From positions 1-32,261 of the forward strand of contig JAEWKH010000061.1 in NCBI GenBank assembly GCA_023386155.1: 32,261 nt of DNA, in the 5' to 3' direction. Origin of the DNA: Pseudomonadota bacterium (GTDB lineage Bacteria; Pseudomonadota; Alphaproteobacteria; Rhizobiales; Beijerinckiaceae). A program made the translations under genes and the position numbers. This document shows, piece by piece, positions 8,824-16,633 of the stretch. The notes under the pieces were generated by a model, which saw only the letters and a list, made by a program, of their open reading frames with translations, had not been told where the DNA came from and ran no database searches. How positions within the stretch are numbered: position 1 is the stretch's first letter; every line of letters starts with the position of its first letter.

Positions 8824-9439
8824 GATCTCCCTGGTCAGCGGATCGATGTTTCCGGTCTTGCAGCCGATCTCGGCCGGCCGATGCCCCGCCCCCGATCGGT
8901 TCAGTTTATCGAGAGGCACCTAACCACAGTTTCCCCAACGGAAAAACCCAGGCCGTTCGTTTTTGGGTTGATAGTCGATGAAAGATCACAGACCCTGCAA
9001 AGGAAAATATACTTTCAATAACAACCCTTGAGCATCCAAGATAACAGGCATCCATTCAGCATAACGACAAGAAGGATGGCAACGCTCTATCCAGCGCCGG
9101 TGCCATCTGAACTGATAATTGCTAAGCTTACCGAAATGTGGCGAAAGTGAGGACTGGACCTCATTCTCAAGCCATCCATCTTAATCTATGTCGCTTTGAG
9201 GCCGGATGGCCAAGGCTCATTGACCAACCGCTCCGCTAGGTGTAATTTTTCCATCCAGAGACGGGCTCATTCCAAGTTTCCGGAATGTAGATCTACGAAT
9301 ACAACGCTAGTTCTTCTTGCGAACTTGTTTTGGTTGGATTTTCCAGTAGAGTTTACCGGCCAAAAACAATGTAGTGGCGTACAAGAGTTATTGCCTTCTG
9401 CTTCAAATCCGCAGCCCCAGGTGGCAAGGATGGTGAGGA
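8824..9439. other. 616-bp divergent intergenic region between tamA and the oxidase operon
   Basis: This stretch is clearly richer in A+T than its flanks, especially 8930-9400, and must hold the promoters for tamA (leftward) and the oxidase operon (rightward). A 157-codon frame starting at 9196 runs on into the subunit II gene out of frame, shows no family features and is rejected. No FNR/FixK box (TTGATnnnnATCAA) was found by eye. Confidence 0.6.
9220..9248 (+). promoter_or_regulatory. Candidate sigma-70-type promoter for the oxidase operon
   Basis: TTGACC (9220-9225), a 17-base spacer and TAATTT (9243-9248) form the best housekeeping-type promoter I can see in this gap. It would give a leader of about 185 bases before the subunit II start. 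This is a match by eye only. Confidence 0.35.
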
Positions 9440-10246
9440 ATGGCTGTAGCGCTCATACTGGTTCTGATAGCTGTCGGCTCGGTTGTGTTCCACCTCGTCA
9501 GCCCCTGGTGGTGGACCCCGATCGCTTCGAACTGGCGCTACATCGACAGCACGCTGATCATCACCTTCTGGATCACCGGCGCCGTCTTCGTCGCGGTCGT
9601 TCTCTTCATGGCCTACTGCGTCTACCGGTTCCACCATCAGCCGGATCGGCAGGCCCATTACGAGCCTGAGAACAAAAGGCTCGAATGGTGGCTGACGATC
9701 GTCACGGCGGTCGGCGTCGCCGCCATGCTGGCACCGGGCCTGTTCGTCTGGCGGCAGTTCATCACCGTTCCCGAAGATGCGACCGACATCGAAGTCTTCG
9801 GACAGCAATGGCAATGGAGCTTCCGCCTGCCGGGAGCGGATGGCCAACTGGCCACCTCGGGCGCGCATCTGATCAGTCCCGACAATCCGCTCGGCCTGAA
9901 CAAGGACGATCCGAAATCTCGGGACGACATCGTCATCGAAGGCGGCGAGCTGCGCCTGCCGGTCGGCAAGCCGGTCAAGGCGCTCCTGCGCTCGGCCGAT
10001 GTGCTTCACAACTTCTATGTGCCGGAGTTCCGCGCGAAGATGGATCTGGTGCCGGGACAGGTCTCCTATATCTGGTTCACGCCGACGCGAACGGGAACGT
10101 TCGATATTCTGTGTGCCGAGCTCTGCGGCGTCGGTCATCCGCAGATGCGCGGCAAGGTCATCGTTCAGGAAGAAAGCGAATATCAGGCCTGGCTGCAGGA
10201 CCAGATCTCGCGAAGCTTCGCGCGCCTGGCACCTGCGGCCAACTGA
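9440..10246 (+). CDS. coxM: Cytochrome c oxidase subunit II (CoxM-like)
   Basis: The product is 268 residues. The CuA site is complete: His190 (VLHNF), Cys225, Glu227, Cys229, His233 and Met236 in CAELCGVGHPQM. This indicates a cytochrome c-oxidising enzyme and not a quinol oxidase. The aromatic electron-entry region reads GQQWQWSF, against GHQWYWS in classical aa3 enzymes. There are hydrophobic segments at about 2-20, 37-60 and 75-97; the first has no obvious cleavage site. No cytochrome c domain is fused. ATG 9440 follows an in-frame TGA at 9434-9436, with AAGGA nine bases upstream, which fixes the start. It is the first gene of a five-gene operon resembling Bradyrhizobium coxMNOP. General name coxB/ctaC. 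Confidence 0.92.
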   Translation: MAVALILVLIAVGSVVFHLVSPWWWTPIASNWRYIDSTLIITFWITGAVFVAVVLFMAYCVYRFHHQPDRQAHYEPENKRLEWWLTIVTAVGVAAMLAPGLFVWRQFITVPEDATDIEVFGQQWQWSFRLPGADGQLATSGAHLISPDNPLGLNKDDPKSRDDIVIEGGELRLPVGKPVKALLRSADVLHNFYVPEFRAKMDLVPGQVSYIWFTPTRTGTFDILCAELCGVGHPQMRGKVIVQEESEYQAWLQDQISRSFARLAPAAN

Positions 10247-10280
10247 AGAGGGAGCGGAATCCGCCGAGGAGAGAGTCCTG

Positions 10281-12062
10281 ATGGTCGATGTCCCACTTGG
10301 TCCGGCAGGCGCCGTTGCGCCGGCCGATGTCGAAGATGTCGAGCTTTATCATCCTCATAGCTGGGTGACGAAATACGTCTTCAGCCAGGATGCGAAGGTC
10401 ATCGCGATCCAGTATTCGTTCGTCGCTCTCTCGGTGGGACTGATCGCCCTCGTGTTGTCGTGGCTGATGCGGCTTCAGCTCGGCTTTCCGGGCGTATTCA
10501 CCTTCATTGATGCCAATGCCTATTACCAGTTCATCACCATGCACGGCATGATGATGGTGGTCTACGTGCTGACCGCCTTGTTCCTGGGAGGTTTCGGCAA
10601 TTACCTCATCCCCCTGATGATCGGCGCGCGCGACATGGTGTTTCCCTATGTCAACATGCTGAGCTTCTGGGTCTATCTGCTCGCCGTCCTCGTTCTCGTG
10701 GCGAGCTTCTTCGCGCCGGGCGGCCCGACGGGCGCGGGCTGGACCCTGTATCCGCCGCAGGCCATTCTCTCGGGCACGCCCGGAGGGCAGGAATGGGGCA
10801 TCATCCTGATGCTCGTCTCGCTGATGATCTTCATCATCGGCTTCACCATGGGCGGCCTGAACTACGTGGTGACGGTGCTGCAGGCGCGCGCTCGCGGCAT
10901 GACGCTCATGCGCATGCCCCTCACCGTCTGGGGCATCTTCACGGCGAGCTTCATGGCCCTGCTGGCCTTCCCCGCCCTGTTCGTCGGCGCCGTGATGATG
11001 CTCTTCGACAGGCTTTTCGGAACGAGCTTCTTCATGCCGGCCATCGTCGAGATGGGGCAGCCGCTCGAGCGCAACGGCGGCTCTCCCCTGCTCTTCCAGC
11101 ACCTGTTCTGGTTCTTCGGTCATCCGGAGGTCTATATCGTCGCCCTGCCCGCCTTCGGGATCGTCTCGGACCTGATCAGCACCCACGCGCGGCGCAACAT
11201 CTTCGGCTACCGCATGATGGTCTGGGCGCTGCTCGCCATCGGGGCCCTGAGCTTCGTGGTCTGGGCGCACCACATGTATGTGAGCGGCATGAACCCCTAT
11301 TTCGGGTTCTTCTTCGCCACGACCACCCTAATCATCGCCGTGCCCACGGCGATCAAGGTCTACAACTGGATCCTCACGCTCTGGCGCGGCAACATCCACC
11401 TCACCGTCCCGATGCTCTTCGCCCTTGCCTTTATCGTCACCTTCGTGAACGGCGGCCTCACAGGCCTCTTCCTCGGCAACGTGGTTGTCGACGTTCCGCT
11501 CTCGGACACGATGTTCGTGGTTGCGCATTTCCACATGGTCATGGGCGTCGCCCCGATCCTCGTGATCTTCGGGGCGATCTATCACTGGTACCCGAAGGTG
11601 ACCGGCCGCATGCTGAACGACACGCTCGGCAAGTTCCACTTCTGGGTCACGTTCCTGGGCGCCTATGCGATCTTCTTCCCCATGCATTACCTGGGCCTGA
11701 TGGGCATTCCGCGGCGCTACCATGACATCGCCGACATGTCCTTCGTCACGCCATCGGTCCACACGCTCAACGCCTTTATCACCATCGTGGCCCTGGTCGT
11801 CGGGGCGACCCAGCTGGTCTTCGTCTTCAATCTCTTCTGGAGCCTGCGCCACGGCAGGCCGTCCGGCGGCAACCCATGGCAGGCGACGACACTGGAATGG
11901 CAGACGCCCGAGACGCCCCCGCCCCATGGCAACTGGGGCAAGGAGCTGCCTGTCGTGTATCGCTGGGCCTATGATTACAGCGTTCCGGGAGCCGACCAGG
12001 ACTTCCTGCCGCAGAATCAGCCCGGACTGACGCGAACGGCGACAGGATCGTCCCATGGGTAG
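10281..12062 (+). CDS. coxN: Cytochrome c oxidase subunit I (CoxN-like)
   Basis: The product is 593 residues from ATG 10281, with a GAGGAGAGAG ribosome site at 10266-10275; the longer frame upstream overlaps subunit II and is not used. All haem-copper ligands are present: His88 (low-spin haem, MHGMMMV), His281 and Tyr285 in HPEVY (CuB and cross-linked Tyr), His330-His331 (CuB), His416 (high-spin haem) and His418 (low-spin haem). Glu283 in HPEVY is the helix-VI glutamate that marks A1-type oxidases. Helix X reads HFHMVMG, where mitochondrial-like enzymes have HFHYVLS. It is a multi-spanning inner-membrane protein that reduces O2 and pumps protons. It overlaps the next gene by 8 bases. General name ctaD/coxA. 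Confidence 0.95.
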   Translation: MVDVPLGPAGAVAPADVEDVELYHPHSWVTKYVFSQDAKVIAIQYSFVALSVGLIALVLSWLMRLQLGFPGVFTFIDANAYYQFITMHGMMMVVYVLTALFLGGFGNYLIPLMIGARDMVFPYVNMLSFWVYLLAVLVLVASFFAPGGPTGAGWTLYPPQAILSGTPGGQEWGIILMLVSLMIFIIGFTMGGLNYVVTVLQARARGMTLMRMPLTVWGIFTASFMALLAFPALFVGAVMMLFDRLFGTSFFMPAIVEMGQPLERNGGSPLLFQHLFWFFGHPEVYIVALPAFGIVSDLISTHARRNIFGYRMMVWALLAIGALSFVVWAHHMYVSGMNPYFGFFFATTTLIIAVPTAIKVYNWILTLWRGNIHLTVPMLFALAFIVTFVNGGLTGLFLGNVVVDVPLSDTMFVVAHFHMVMGVAPILVIFGAIYHWYPKVTGRMLNDTLGKFHFWVTFLGAYAIFFPMHYLGLMGIPRRYHDIADMSFVTPSVHTLNAFITIVALVVGATQLVFVFNLFWSLRHGRPSGGNPWQATTLEWQTPETPPPHGNWGKELPVVYRWAYDYSVPGADQDFLPQNQPGLTRTATGSSHG

Positions 12063-12753
12063 CATCCTTCTGTTCCTCAGCATGCTGGCCGTGATCGGCG
12101 CCTGGTGGCTCTCGCGGCAGGGGCTGGCCTCCAAGCCCTGGCTGGAACAGGGAACGACCGGCGCCCTGCCGGAAGCGAACGCCACCCCTCCATCCAAGGT
12201 CGGGCTCGGTGTCTTTCTTGCCGTCGTCGGCTCCCTGTTCGCGCTCTTCATCAGCGCCTATGCGATGCGCATGCAGCTGCCCGACTGGCGTACATTGCCG
12301 GTGCCCGGGATCCTGTGGCTCAACACGGCGATGCTTCTGCTGAGCAGCCTTGCCCTGCATGGCGCAAGAAACGCCGCCCGCCGGGGAGAAATGCCTGCGC
12401 TGAGAATGGGCCTTCTCGCGGCGGGCTTCTCGGCCCTGGCCTTTCTCTCCGGCCAGCTCCTCGCCTGGCGGCAGCTGACCGGCGAGGGCTACCTCCTGGC
12501 CTCCAACCCGGCCAACGCCTTCTTCTATATTCTGACCGGCGTGCACGGCCTTCATCTGCTCGGCGGGCTGGTGGCGCTGGGCAGGACCATCGCGAAGGCA
12601 TGGCGCGAAACCGGCACGGAGCCGCTGCGCCTCTCCGTGGAACTCTGCGCCACCTACTGGCACTTCCTGTTTCTCGTCTGGCTCGTCTTCCTCAGCGTGC
12701 TGACAGGCTGGGCGGGCGAACTCATCGATATCTGTCGGCAGGTGCTGACATAG
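12055..12753 (+). CDS. coxO: Cytochrome c oxidase subunit III-like protein, divergent paralogue (CoxO-like)
   Basis: The product is 232 residues. It starts with a separate N-terminal membrane helix (SILLFLSMLAVIGAWWL), then a soluble linker to about residue 40, then about five helices with subunit-III character. These include FFYILTGVHGLHLLGGLVAL and the end segment ATYWHFLFLVWLVFL. Compared with its neighbour CoxP, the conserved helix-III glutamate is replaced by alanine (A137 in GQLLAWRQL) and the Asp of YWHFVDLVW is lost (YWHFLFLVW). It overlaps subunit I by 8 bases, so the two are probably coupled. The family is subunit III of haem-copper oxidases, and its role in this enzyme class is probably structural. 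The existence of a second, canonical subunit III directly after it makes this an accessory paralogue. Confidence 0.82.
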   Translation: MGSILLFLSMLAVIGAWWLSRQGLASKPWLEQGTTGALPEANATPPSKVGLGVFLAVVGSLFALFISAYAMRMQLPDWRTLPVPGILWLNTAMLLLSSLALHGARNAARRGEMPALRMGLLAAGFSALAFLSGQLLAWRQLTGEGYLLASNPANAFFYILTGVHGLHLLGGLVALGRTIAKAWRETGTEPLRLSVELCATYWHFLFLVWLVFLSVLTGWAGELIDICRQVLT

Positions 12754-12767
12754 CAGGAGTTCTGCGC

Positions 12768-13490
12768 ATGGCGGAACAAGTTCTGACGGAGCTGAGAACG
12801 CCCCACACCGAGGCTTCGGGCCTGCGCAGCGTCGCGAGCGACTTCTCCTCGGACCGGCAGGCCTTCAGGAACGTGTCCTGGGGCAAGGCCATGATGTGGA
12901 TCTTCCTCCTCAGCGACACCTTCGTGTTCAGCTGCTTCCTGATCGCCTACATGACGGCGCGCATGTCCACCACCGTGCCGTGGCCCAATCCGAGCGAGGT
13001 CTTCGCCCTGACCATCGGAGGCACGACACTCCCCCTGCTCCTGATCGCAATCATGACCTTCGTCCTGATCAGCAGCAGCGGGACCATGGCGATGGCCGTG
13101 AACTTCGGCTACCGCCGCGATCGCAAGAAGACGACCATCCTGATGCTGGTGACGGCGCTCCTCGGCGCCACCTTCGTCGGCATGCAGGCCTTCGAGTGGA
13201 CCAAGCTGATCCATGAAGGGGTCCGCCCCTGGGGCAACCCGTGGGGCGCAGCCCAGTTCGGCTCGTCGTTCTTCATGATCACCGGCTTCCACGGCACCCA
13301 TGTAACCATCGGCGTCATCTTCCTTCTCATCATCGCCCGCAAGGTCTGGCGGGGCGATTTCGACCATGAGCGGAAGGGATTCTTCACCAGCAGGAAGGGT
13401 CGCTACGAATCCGTCGAGATCATGGGCCTCTACTGGCACTTCGTCGATCTGGTCTGGGTCTTCATCTTCGCCTTCTTCTATCTTTGGTAA
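12768..13490 (+). CDS. coxP: Cytochrome c oxidase subunit III (CoxP-like)
   Basis: The product is 240 residues from ATG 12768, with CAGGAG eight bases upstream. An N-terminal cytoplasmic stretch of about 40 residues is followed by about five membrane helices, fewer than the seven of classical subunit III. Family hallmarks are kept: Glu143 in MQAFEWTKL (the carbodiimide-reactive carboxylate position), GFHGTHVTIG, and YWHFVDLVWVF near the end. It is separated by 14 bases from the CoxO-like gene and by 10 from the subunit IV gene. Subunit III stabilises the catalytic core and sustains proton uptake. General name ctaE/coxC. Confidence 0.9.
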   Translation: MAEQVLTELRTPHTEASGLRSVASDFSSDRQAFRNVSWGKAMMWIFLLSDTFVFSCFLIAYMTARMSTTVPWPNPSEVFALTIGGTTLPLLLIAIMTFVLISSSGTMAMAVNFGYRRDRKKTTILMLVTALLGATFVGMQAFEWTKLIHEGVRPWGNPWGAAQFGSSFFMITGFHGTHVTIGVIFLLIIARKVWRGDFDHERKGFFTSRKGRYESVEIMGLYWHFVDLVWVFIFAFFYLW

Positions 13491-13500
13491 GGGCCGCGCC

Positions 13501-13836
13501 ATGGCACAAACAGCAGCACATGCGCAGGGTCAGCAGCATCCGATCAAGCTCTATCTGGTCGTTTGGGCCTGGCTGTTCATCCTGAGCGCTTGTTCCTACT
13601 TCGTCGATTACTTCCAGCTCCAGGGATTGCTCCGATATTCCCTCATCATCCTGTTCATGCTGCTGAAGGCGGGCCTCATCGTGTCCATCTTCATGCACAT
13701 GGCCTGGGAGCGCCTCTCATTGGTCTACGCCATCCTGGTACCGATCAGCGCCGTCCTGGTCTTCGTGGCGATCATGGTCCTCGAATCCGATTACACGCTC
13801 CTGTCCAGGATCATGTTCTTCAATTCCGGCTCCTGA
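13501..13836 (+). CDS. Cytochrome c oxidase subunit IV-like small membrane protein
   Basis: The product is 111 residues with three predicted helices (LYLVVWAWLFILSACSYFVD; LLRYSLIILFMLLKAGLIVS; LVYAILVPISAVLVFVAIMV). The pattern KAGLIVSIFMHMAWE matches the prokaryotic COX4 family, in which a Lys and a His-Met pair sit in helix 2. It lies ten bases after subunit III and directly before a terminator, so it is the last gene of the oxidase operon. It is probably a structural or assembly subunit of this oxidase in the inner membrane. Length is normal for the family. Confidence 0.85.
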   Translation: MAQTAAHAQGQQHPIKLYLVVWAWLFILSACSYFVDYFQLQGLLRYSLIILFMLLKAGLIVSIFMHMAWERLSLVYAILVPISAVLVFVAIMVLESDYTLLSRIMFFNSGS

Positions 13837-13843
13837 ACAGCAT

Positions 13844-13872
13844 GAAGGCGGCCCGCTGAAAGGGCCGCCTTC
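13844..13872 (+). terminator. Hairpin terminator after the oxidase operon
   Basis: Gaaggcggccc (13844-13854) and gggccgccttc (13862-13872) form a perfect 11-bp stem with a 7-base loop, eight bases after the subunit IV stop. It is followed by the moderately T-rich tcgtgtttctc. It may also stop transcripts of the convergent DUF2189 gene. Confidence 0.85.
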
Positions 13873-13894
13873 TCGTGTTTCTCCCGACTTCCGC

Positions 13895-14719
13895 CTACCG
13901 CGCAGGGTGAGCCTCGTCCGGATGCGGAGGCTCTACGACCCGGCGATAAAGATGCCATGTCGCGTGCCCGAGCACCGGCATCACGATGGCAAGCCCGACG
14001 AAGAGCGGAATGGACCCGATGAGGAGCGCCGCCGCCACGATGAGGCCCCACAGCGCCATCGTGATAGGATTCATCACAACTGCCTTGATCGAGGTATAAA
14101 CGGCAACGGCCACGCCGACATCCCTGTCGAGGAGAAGCGGAAACGAGATCACACTGATACTCAGCACCGCCACGGCGAAGACGAAGCCGAGGATGTTGCC
14201 GAGAACGATCAATCGCATGCCCTCCGACGTCGTGAGAACCTGGTTCACGAGTTCCGCGAAGGATGTGGGCACCGCGTAGCCGAAGATCGATTGATAGAGA
14301 AGGCGAGCCGTCGTCAGCCAAGTCAGGAAGACAACCAGCAGCAGGGCGCCGAGCGCGACGATCGATGGGATCGAGGGAGACTTCAGCACATTGAACGCAT
14401 CCTGCCACGAGACCGGAAGGCCAAGCTCCCGCCGCCGGCTGATCTCGTAAAGGCCGATGCCTGCGAACGGGCCGATCAGCGCGAAGCCCGAGGCCAATGG
14501 ATAGAGAAGAGGCAGCGCGTTGTTGCTGAAGGTGAGCGCTGCAAGGCAGACGCCGACGACCGGATAGATCAGCCCGAGGAAAACCAAGTGGGACGGCATG
14601 GCCCAGAAATCATCGAACCCCTTCGCCAGGGCTTCTTTCAGATCGGCAGGCGTGATCTTTCTGACGATGGGATGCGCCGGGGCTTCGCCTGCGCCGGCAA
14701 CAACATGAAAATTGGCCAT
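13895..14719 (-). CDS. DUF2189 integral membrane protein
   Basis: The product is 274 residues from ATG 14719, preceded by ggaggag; the longer frame to 14764 lacks a good ribosome site. About six hydrophobic segments follow a cytoplasmic N-terminus. Conserved-looking segments are VRKITPADLKEALAKGFDDF, ASGFALIGPFAGIGLYEISR and ALWGLIVAAALLIGSIPLFV. This pattern matches the DUF2189 family, which has no known biochemical function and is sometimes mislabelled as an oxidase subunit. It contains no haem or copper ligands of the oxidase families. It is convergent with the oxidase operon and shares the intervening terminator, so common regulation is not implied. Confidence 0.8.
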   Translation of the reverse strand: MANFHVVAGAGEAPAHPIVRKITPADLKEALAKGFDDFWAMPSHLVFLGLIYPVVGVCLAALTFSNNALPLLYPLASGFALIGPFAGIGLYEISRRRELGLPVSWQDAFNVLKSPSIPSIVALGALLLVVFLTWLTTARLLYQSIFGYAVPTSFAELVNQVLTTSEGMRLIVLGNILGFVFAVAVLSISVISFPLLLDRDVGVAVAVYTSIKAVVMNPITMALWGLIVAAALLIGSIPLFVGLAIVMPVLGHATWHLYRRVVEPPHPDEAHPAR

Positions 14720-15186
14720 AATCGCTCCTCCAGGGCTGAACCTTGGCAGTAGAGTCACGGCCATGCGTGCGGTATCGACGGGGTCACGCGTAACCGTAAC
14801 CTGTACCTTGAATATACGCCGGATCGCTCCGGCTGTCGCCTGAGATTGGAGCTAGAGCATTTTTCGGCGAAGTGGATGCGGTTGCCGTCAAAAAAATGCG
14901 GCACGCCAGACAGAGAGGCGAGTTCACGCCGCCAGCCAAGCGAGAGCCTCGGATCCAAGTCCAGAATGGAAGCTTGGCAGGTCACATGTCCCGCCCGGTG
15001 AATGCACGACTTCCCACGGCCGCGTCCTGGAAACCCGGATCGCAGTCCGGCCGGGTCCCGCTCAGGCCATCCCCTGCTTCTGGCAAAGGCATGGGACGTC
15101 TTCCGAGGGTTTTCGCGCCGCCTTTATGAACTATGCTGTATCCATCGCATCATGCGGCTTTGCCGACCGGAACGAGGGAGCGCCCA
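14720..15186. other. 467-bp intergenic region with one dispersed repeat
   Basis: This stretch separates the DUF2189 gene (leftward) from tam (rightward), so both promoters should lie here. It holds the repeat copy at 14854-14904 and nothing else I can support. Small frames at 14755-15217 are derived from the repeat or overlap tam out of frame. Confidence 0.55.
14854..14904. repeat. Dispersed intergenic repeat, 'agagcat-ttcggcgaagtgg' type, copy 2
   Basis: Agagcatttttcggcgaagt and the following gtcaaaaaaatgcggc match the repeat at 2376-2425 in the same orientation. The end parts (attttt ... aaaaaaat) are loosely self-complementary. Here the element stands alone, without the agagcatcgga palindrome that accompanies copy 1. 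Confidence 0.7.
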
Positions 15187-15960
15187 GTGGCTGACTGGAA
15201 TGCAGGGCAGTACATGAAGTTCGAGGATGAGCGCACCCGTCCATCCATCGATCTGATCGGCCGTGTTCCCCTGGTGGCCGCGACGAACTGCATCGATATC
15301 GGATGCGGCCCAGGCAACAGCACGGAGTTGATCGCCAGGCGCTATCCGGCGGCGCGCATCACCGGGCTCGACAACTCGCCCGGCATGCTTGCCAAGGCGC
15401 GGGAACGCTTGCCGAATCTTCGCTTTGAAGAGGTCGACATCGCGAACTGGCAGACGGACGAGCGTTTCGATCTGATCTTCGCCAATGCGGTCCTGCAATG
15501 GCTTCCCGATCATCCCGCCCTTCTCGAGCGCCTCGTCTCGTTCCTGAAGGACGGAGGATGCCTTGCCGTGCAGATGCCGAACAATCTGAACGAGCCCTCC
15601 CACCGGCTCATGAAACAGGTTGCGCAGGAAGGCCCCTGGGCCGAGAAGCTATCCTCCGCCGCCGAGGCCAGAGAGACGCTCGGCTCGTTCGAGGAATATT
15701 ACGCCTGGCTGCGACAGGCCGGATGCTCGGTCGATATCTGGCAAACGACCTATGTACATCCTCTCCACGGCGCCGCGGCAATCGTCGAATGGTTCAAGAG
15801 CACGGGGCTGAAGCCCTATATCGACCCGCTCCCGCCCGAGGAGCGTTCCGAATACCTGCAACGGTACCAGGCGGCCATCGCACAGGCTTATCCCGCTCAA
15901 CGGGATGGGAAGGTCCTCCTGCGCTTCCCGCGCCTGTTCTTCGTCGCGCAGCGCGAATAG
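15187..15960 (+). CDS. tam: Trans-aconitate 2-methyltransferase
   Basis: The product is 257 residues from GTG 15187 (VADWNAGQYMKFEDERTRPS). I preferred this start to ATG 15133 because gaggga lies about seven bases upstream and E. coli Tam begins at the same point (xxDWNPxLYxxF). It is a class I SAM-dependent methyltransferase: motif I IDIGCGPGNSTELI, the acidic end of strand 2 (GLDNSPGM), and family-specific segments FANAVLQWLPDH, VDIWQTTYVHPL and LLRFPRLFFVA. It methylates trans-aconitate, a spontaneous isomer of cis-aconitate that inhibits aconitase, to its monomethyl ester in the cytoplasm. It appears to stand alone in transcription. Confidence 0.93.
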   Translation: MADWNAGQYMKFEDERTRPSIDLIGRVPLVAATNCIDIGCGPGNSTELIARRYPAARITGLDNSPGMLAKARERLPNLRFEEVDIANWQTDERFDLIFANAVLQWLPDHPALLERLVSFLKDGGCLAVQMPNNLNEPSHRLMKQVAQEGPWAEKLSSAAEARETLGSFEEYYAWLRQAGCSVDIWQTTYVHPLHGAAAIVEWFKSTGLKPYIDPLPPEERSEYLQRYQAAIAQAYPAQRDGKVLLRFPRLFFVAQRE

Positions 15961-16071
15961 ATCGGAGCCGGGGCCGGGTTCCTTGGCACTTCGATGGCCT
16001 CCATAGTATAACCCTCCGCAATCCATATCCCTTGCGGGATGACGCCGGCCCTTTGGCGACGGAGTTGCATC

Positions 16072-16626
16072 ATGGCGTGGGAGCAGACAAGCCGTTCGAC
16101 GGGCGCCCCTGCGGCCTTGGGGTCCACGCTGACTGTTTTTCTCGCCTGCCTTTTTCCGCTGGAGGCCGAAGCGCAGAATGTCGGATGCGTGGTGCAGACT
16201 GCAACGGCTCCCCAGAGGCAGGTTCTGCGGTGCCGTGACGGACTGACTATCGAGGCCGAAGCCGGCAGCGACTACCATATCGTCGACCGTAACGGTGACG
16301 GCCAGCCCGATGCGGTCAGCCTGCGGAGCCGCGCCCTTCTCATCGATGCGCCGACGCGCCCCGGCAGGCAGGGCTTTCAGGTCATGACCCCTCAGGCCAT
16401 TGCAGCCGTGCGCGGAACCCGCTGGGCCGTGGATGTCGCCGGAGGCAAGACGGCCGTCTTCGTGGTGACCGGACGCGTATCCGTCAGGCGTGCGAGCCGT
16501 GGCACCGCCAGTGTCTCTCTCGGCCCAGGGGAAGGCGTCGATGTGGAACCGGGGACGACGCCTCTGGTCGTCCGACGATGGCCCGCCATTCGCGCATCCG
16601 CTCTCCTGGCGCGCTTCGGCCGATAG
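16072..16626 (+). CDS. Exported FecR-domain protein
   Basis: The product is 184 residues from ATG 16072 (GGAG seven bases upstream); an in-frame ATG at 16039 lacks a ribosome site. A Sec signal peptide (LGSTLTVFLACLFPLEAEAQ, cleavage probably after AEA) leads into a FecR-like beta domain. Recognisable parts are FQVMTPQAIAAVRGTRWAVD, KTAVFVVTGRVSVRR and VSLGPGEGVDVEPG, the last typical of FecR/LysM-associated barrels. In iron uptake systems FecR is a membrane anti-sigma regulator, but this protein has no membrane helix beyond the signal and no sigma-factor partner nearby. The next gene, a CHASE2 cyclase, starts seven bases after its stop, so the two are surely co-transcribed. It probably acts in the periplasm as a ligand or partner for the cyclase sensor (inference). 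Confidence 0.82.
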   Translation: MAWEQTSRSTGAPAALGSTLTVFLACLFPLEAEAQNVGCVVQTATAPQRQVLRCRDGLTIEAEAGSDYHIVDRNGDGQPDAVSLRSRALLIDAPTRPGRQGFQVMTPQAIAAVRGTRWAVDVAGGKTAVFVVTGRVSVRRASRGTASVSLGPGEGVDVEPGTTPLVVRRWPAIRASALLARFGR

Positions 16627-16633
16627 CCTCCGC

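Noticed and set aside
8930..9000. TTGATAGTCGATGA as an FNR/FixK box before the oxidase operon
   Set aside because: The second half-site does not match ATCAA, and its position is far from the oxidase start.
9196..9669. 157-codon frame before and into the subunit II gene
   Set aside because: It overlaps the subunit II gene out of frame, has no ribosome site and its translation resembles no protein family.
13895..14719. DUF2189 protein as an extra oxidase subunit
   Set aside because: It has no haem or copper ligand motifs and lies convergent with the operon behind a terminator.
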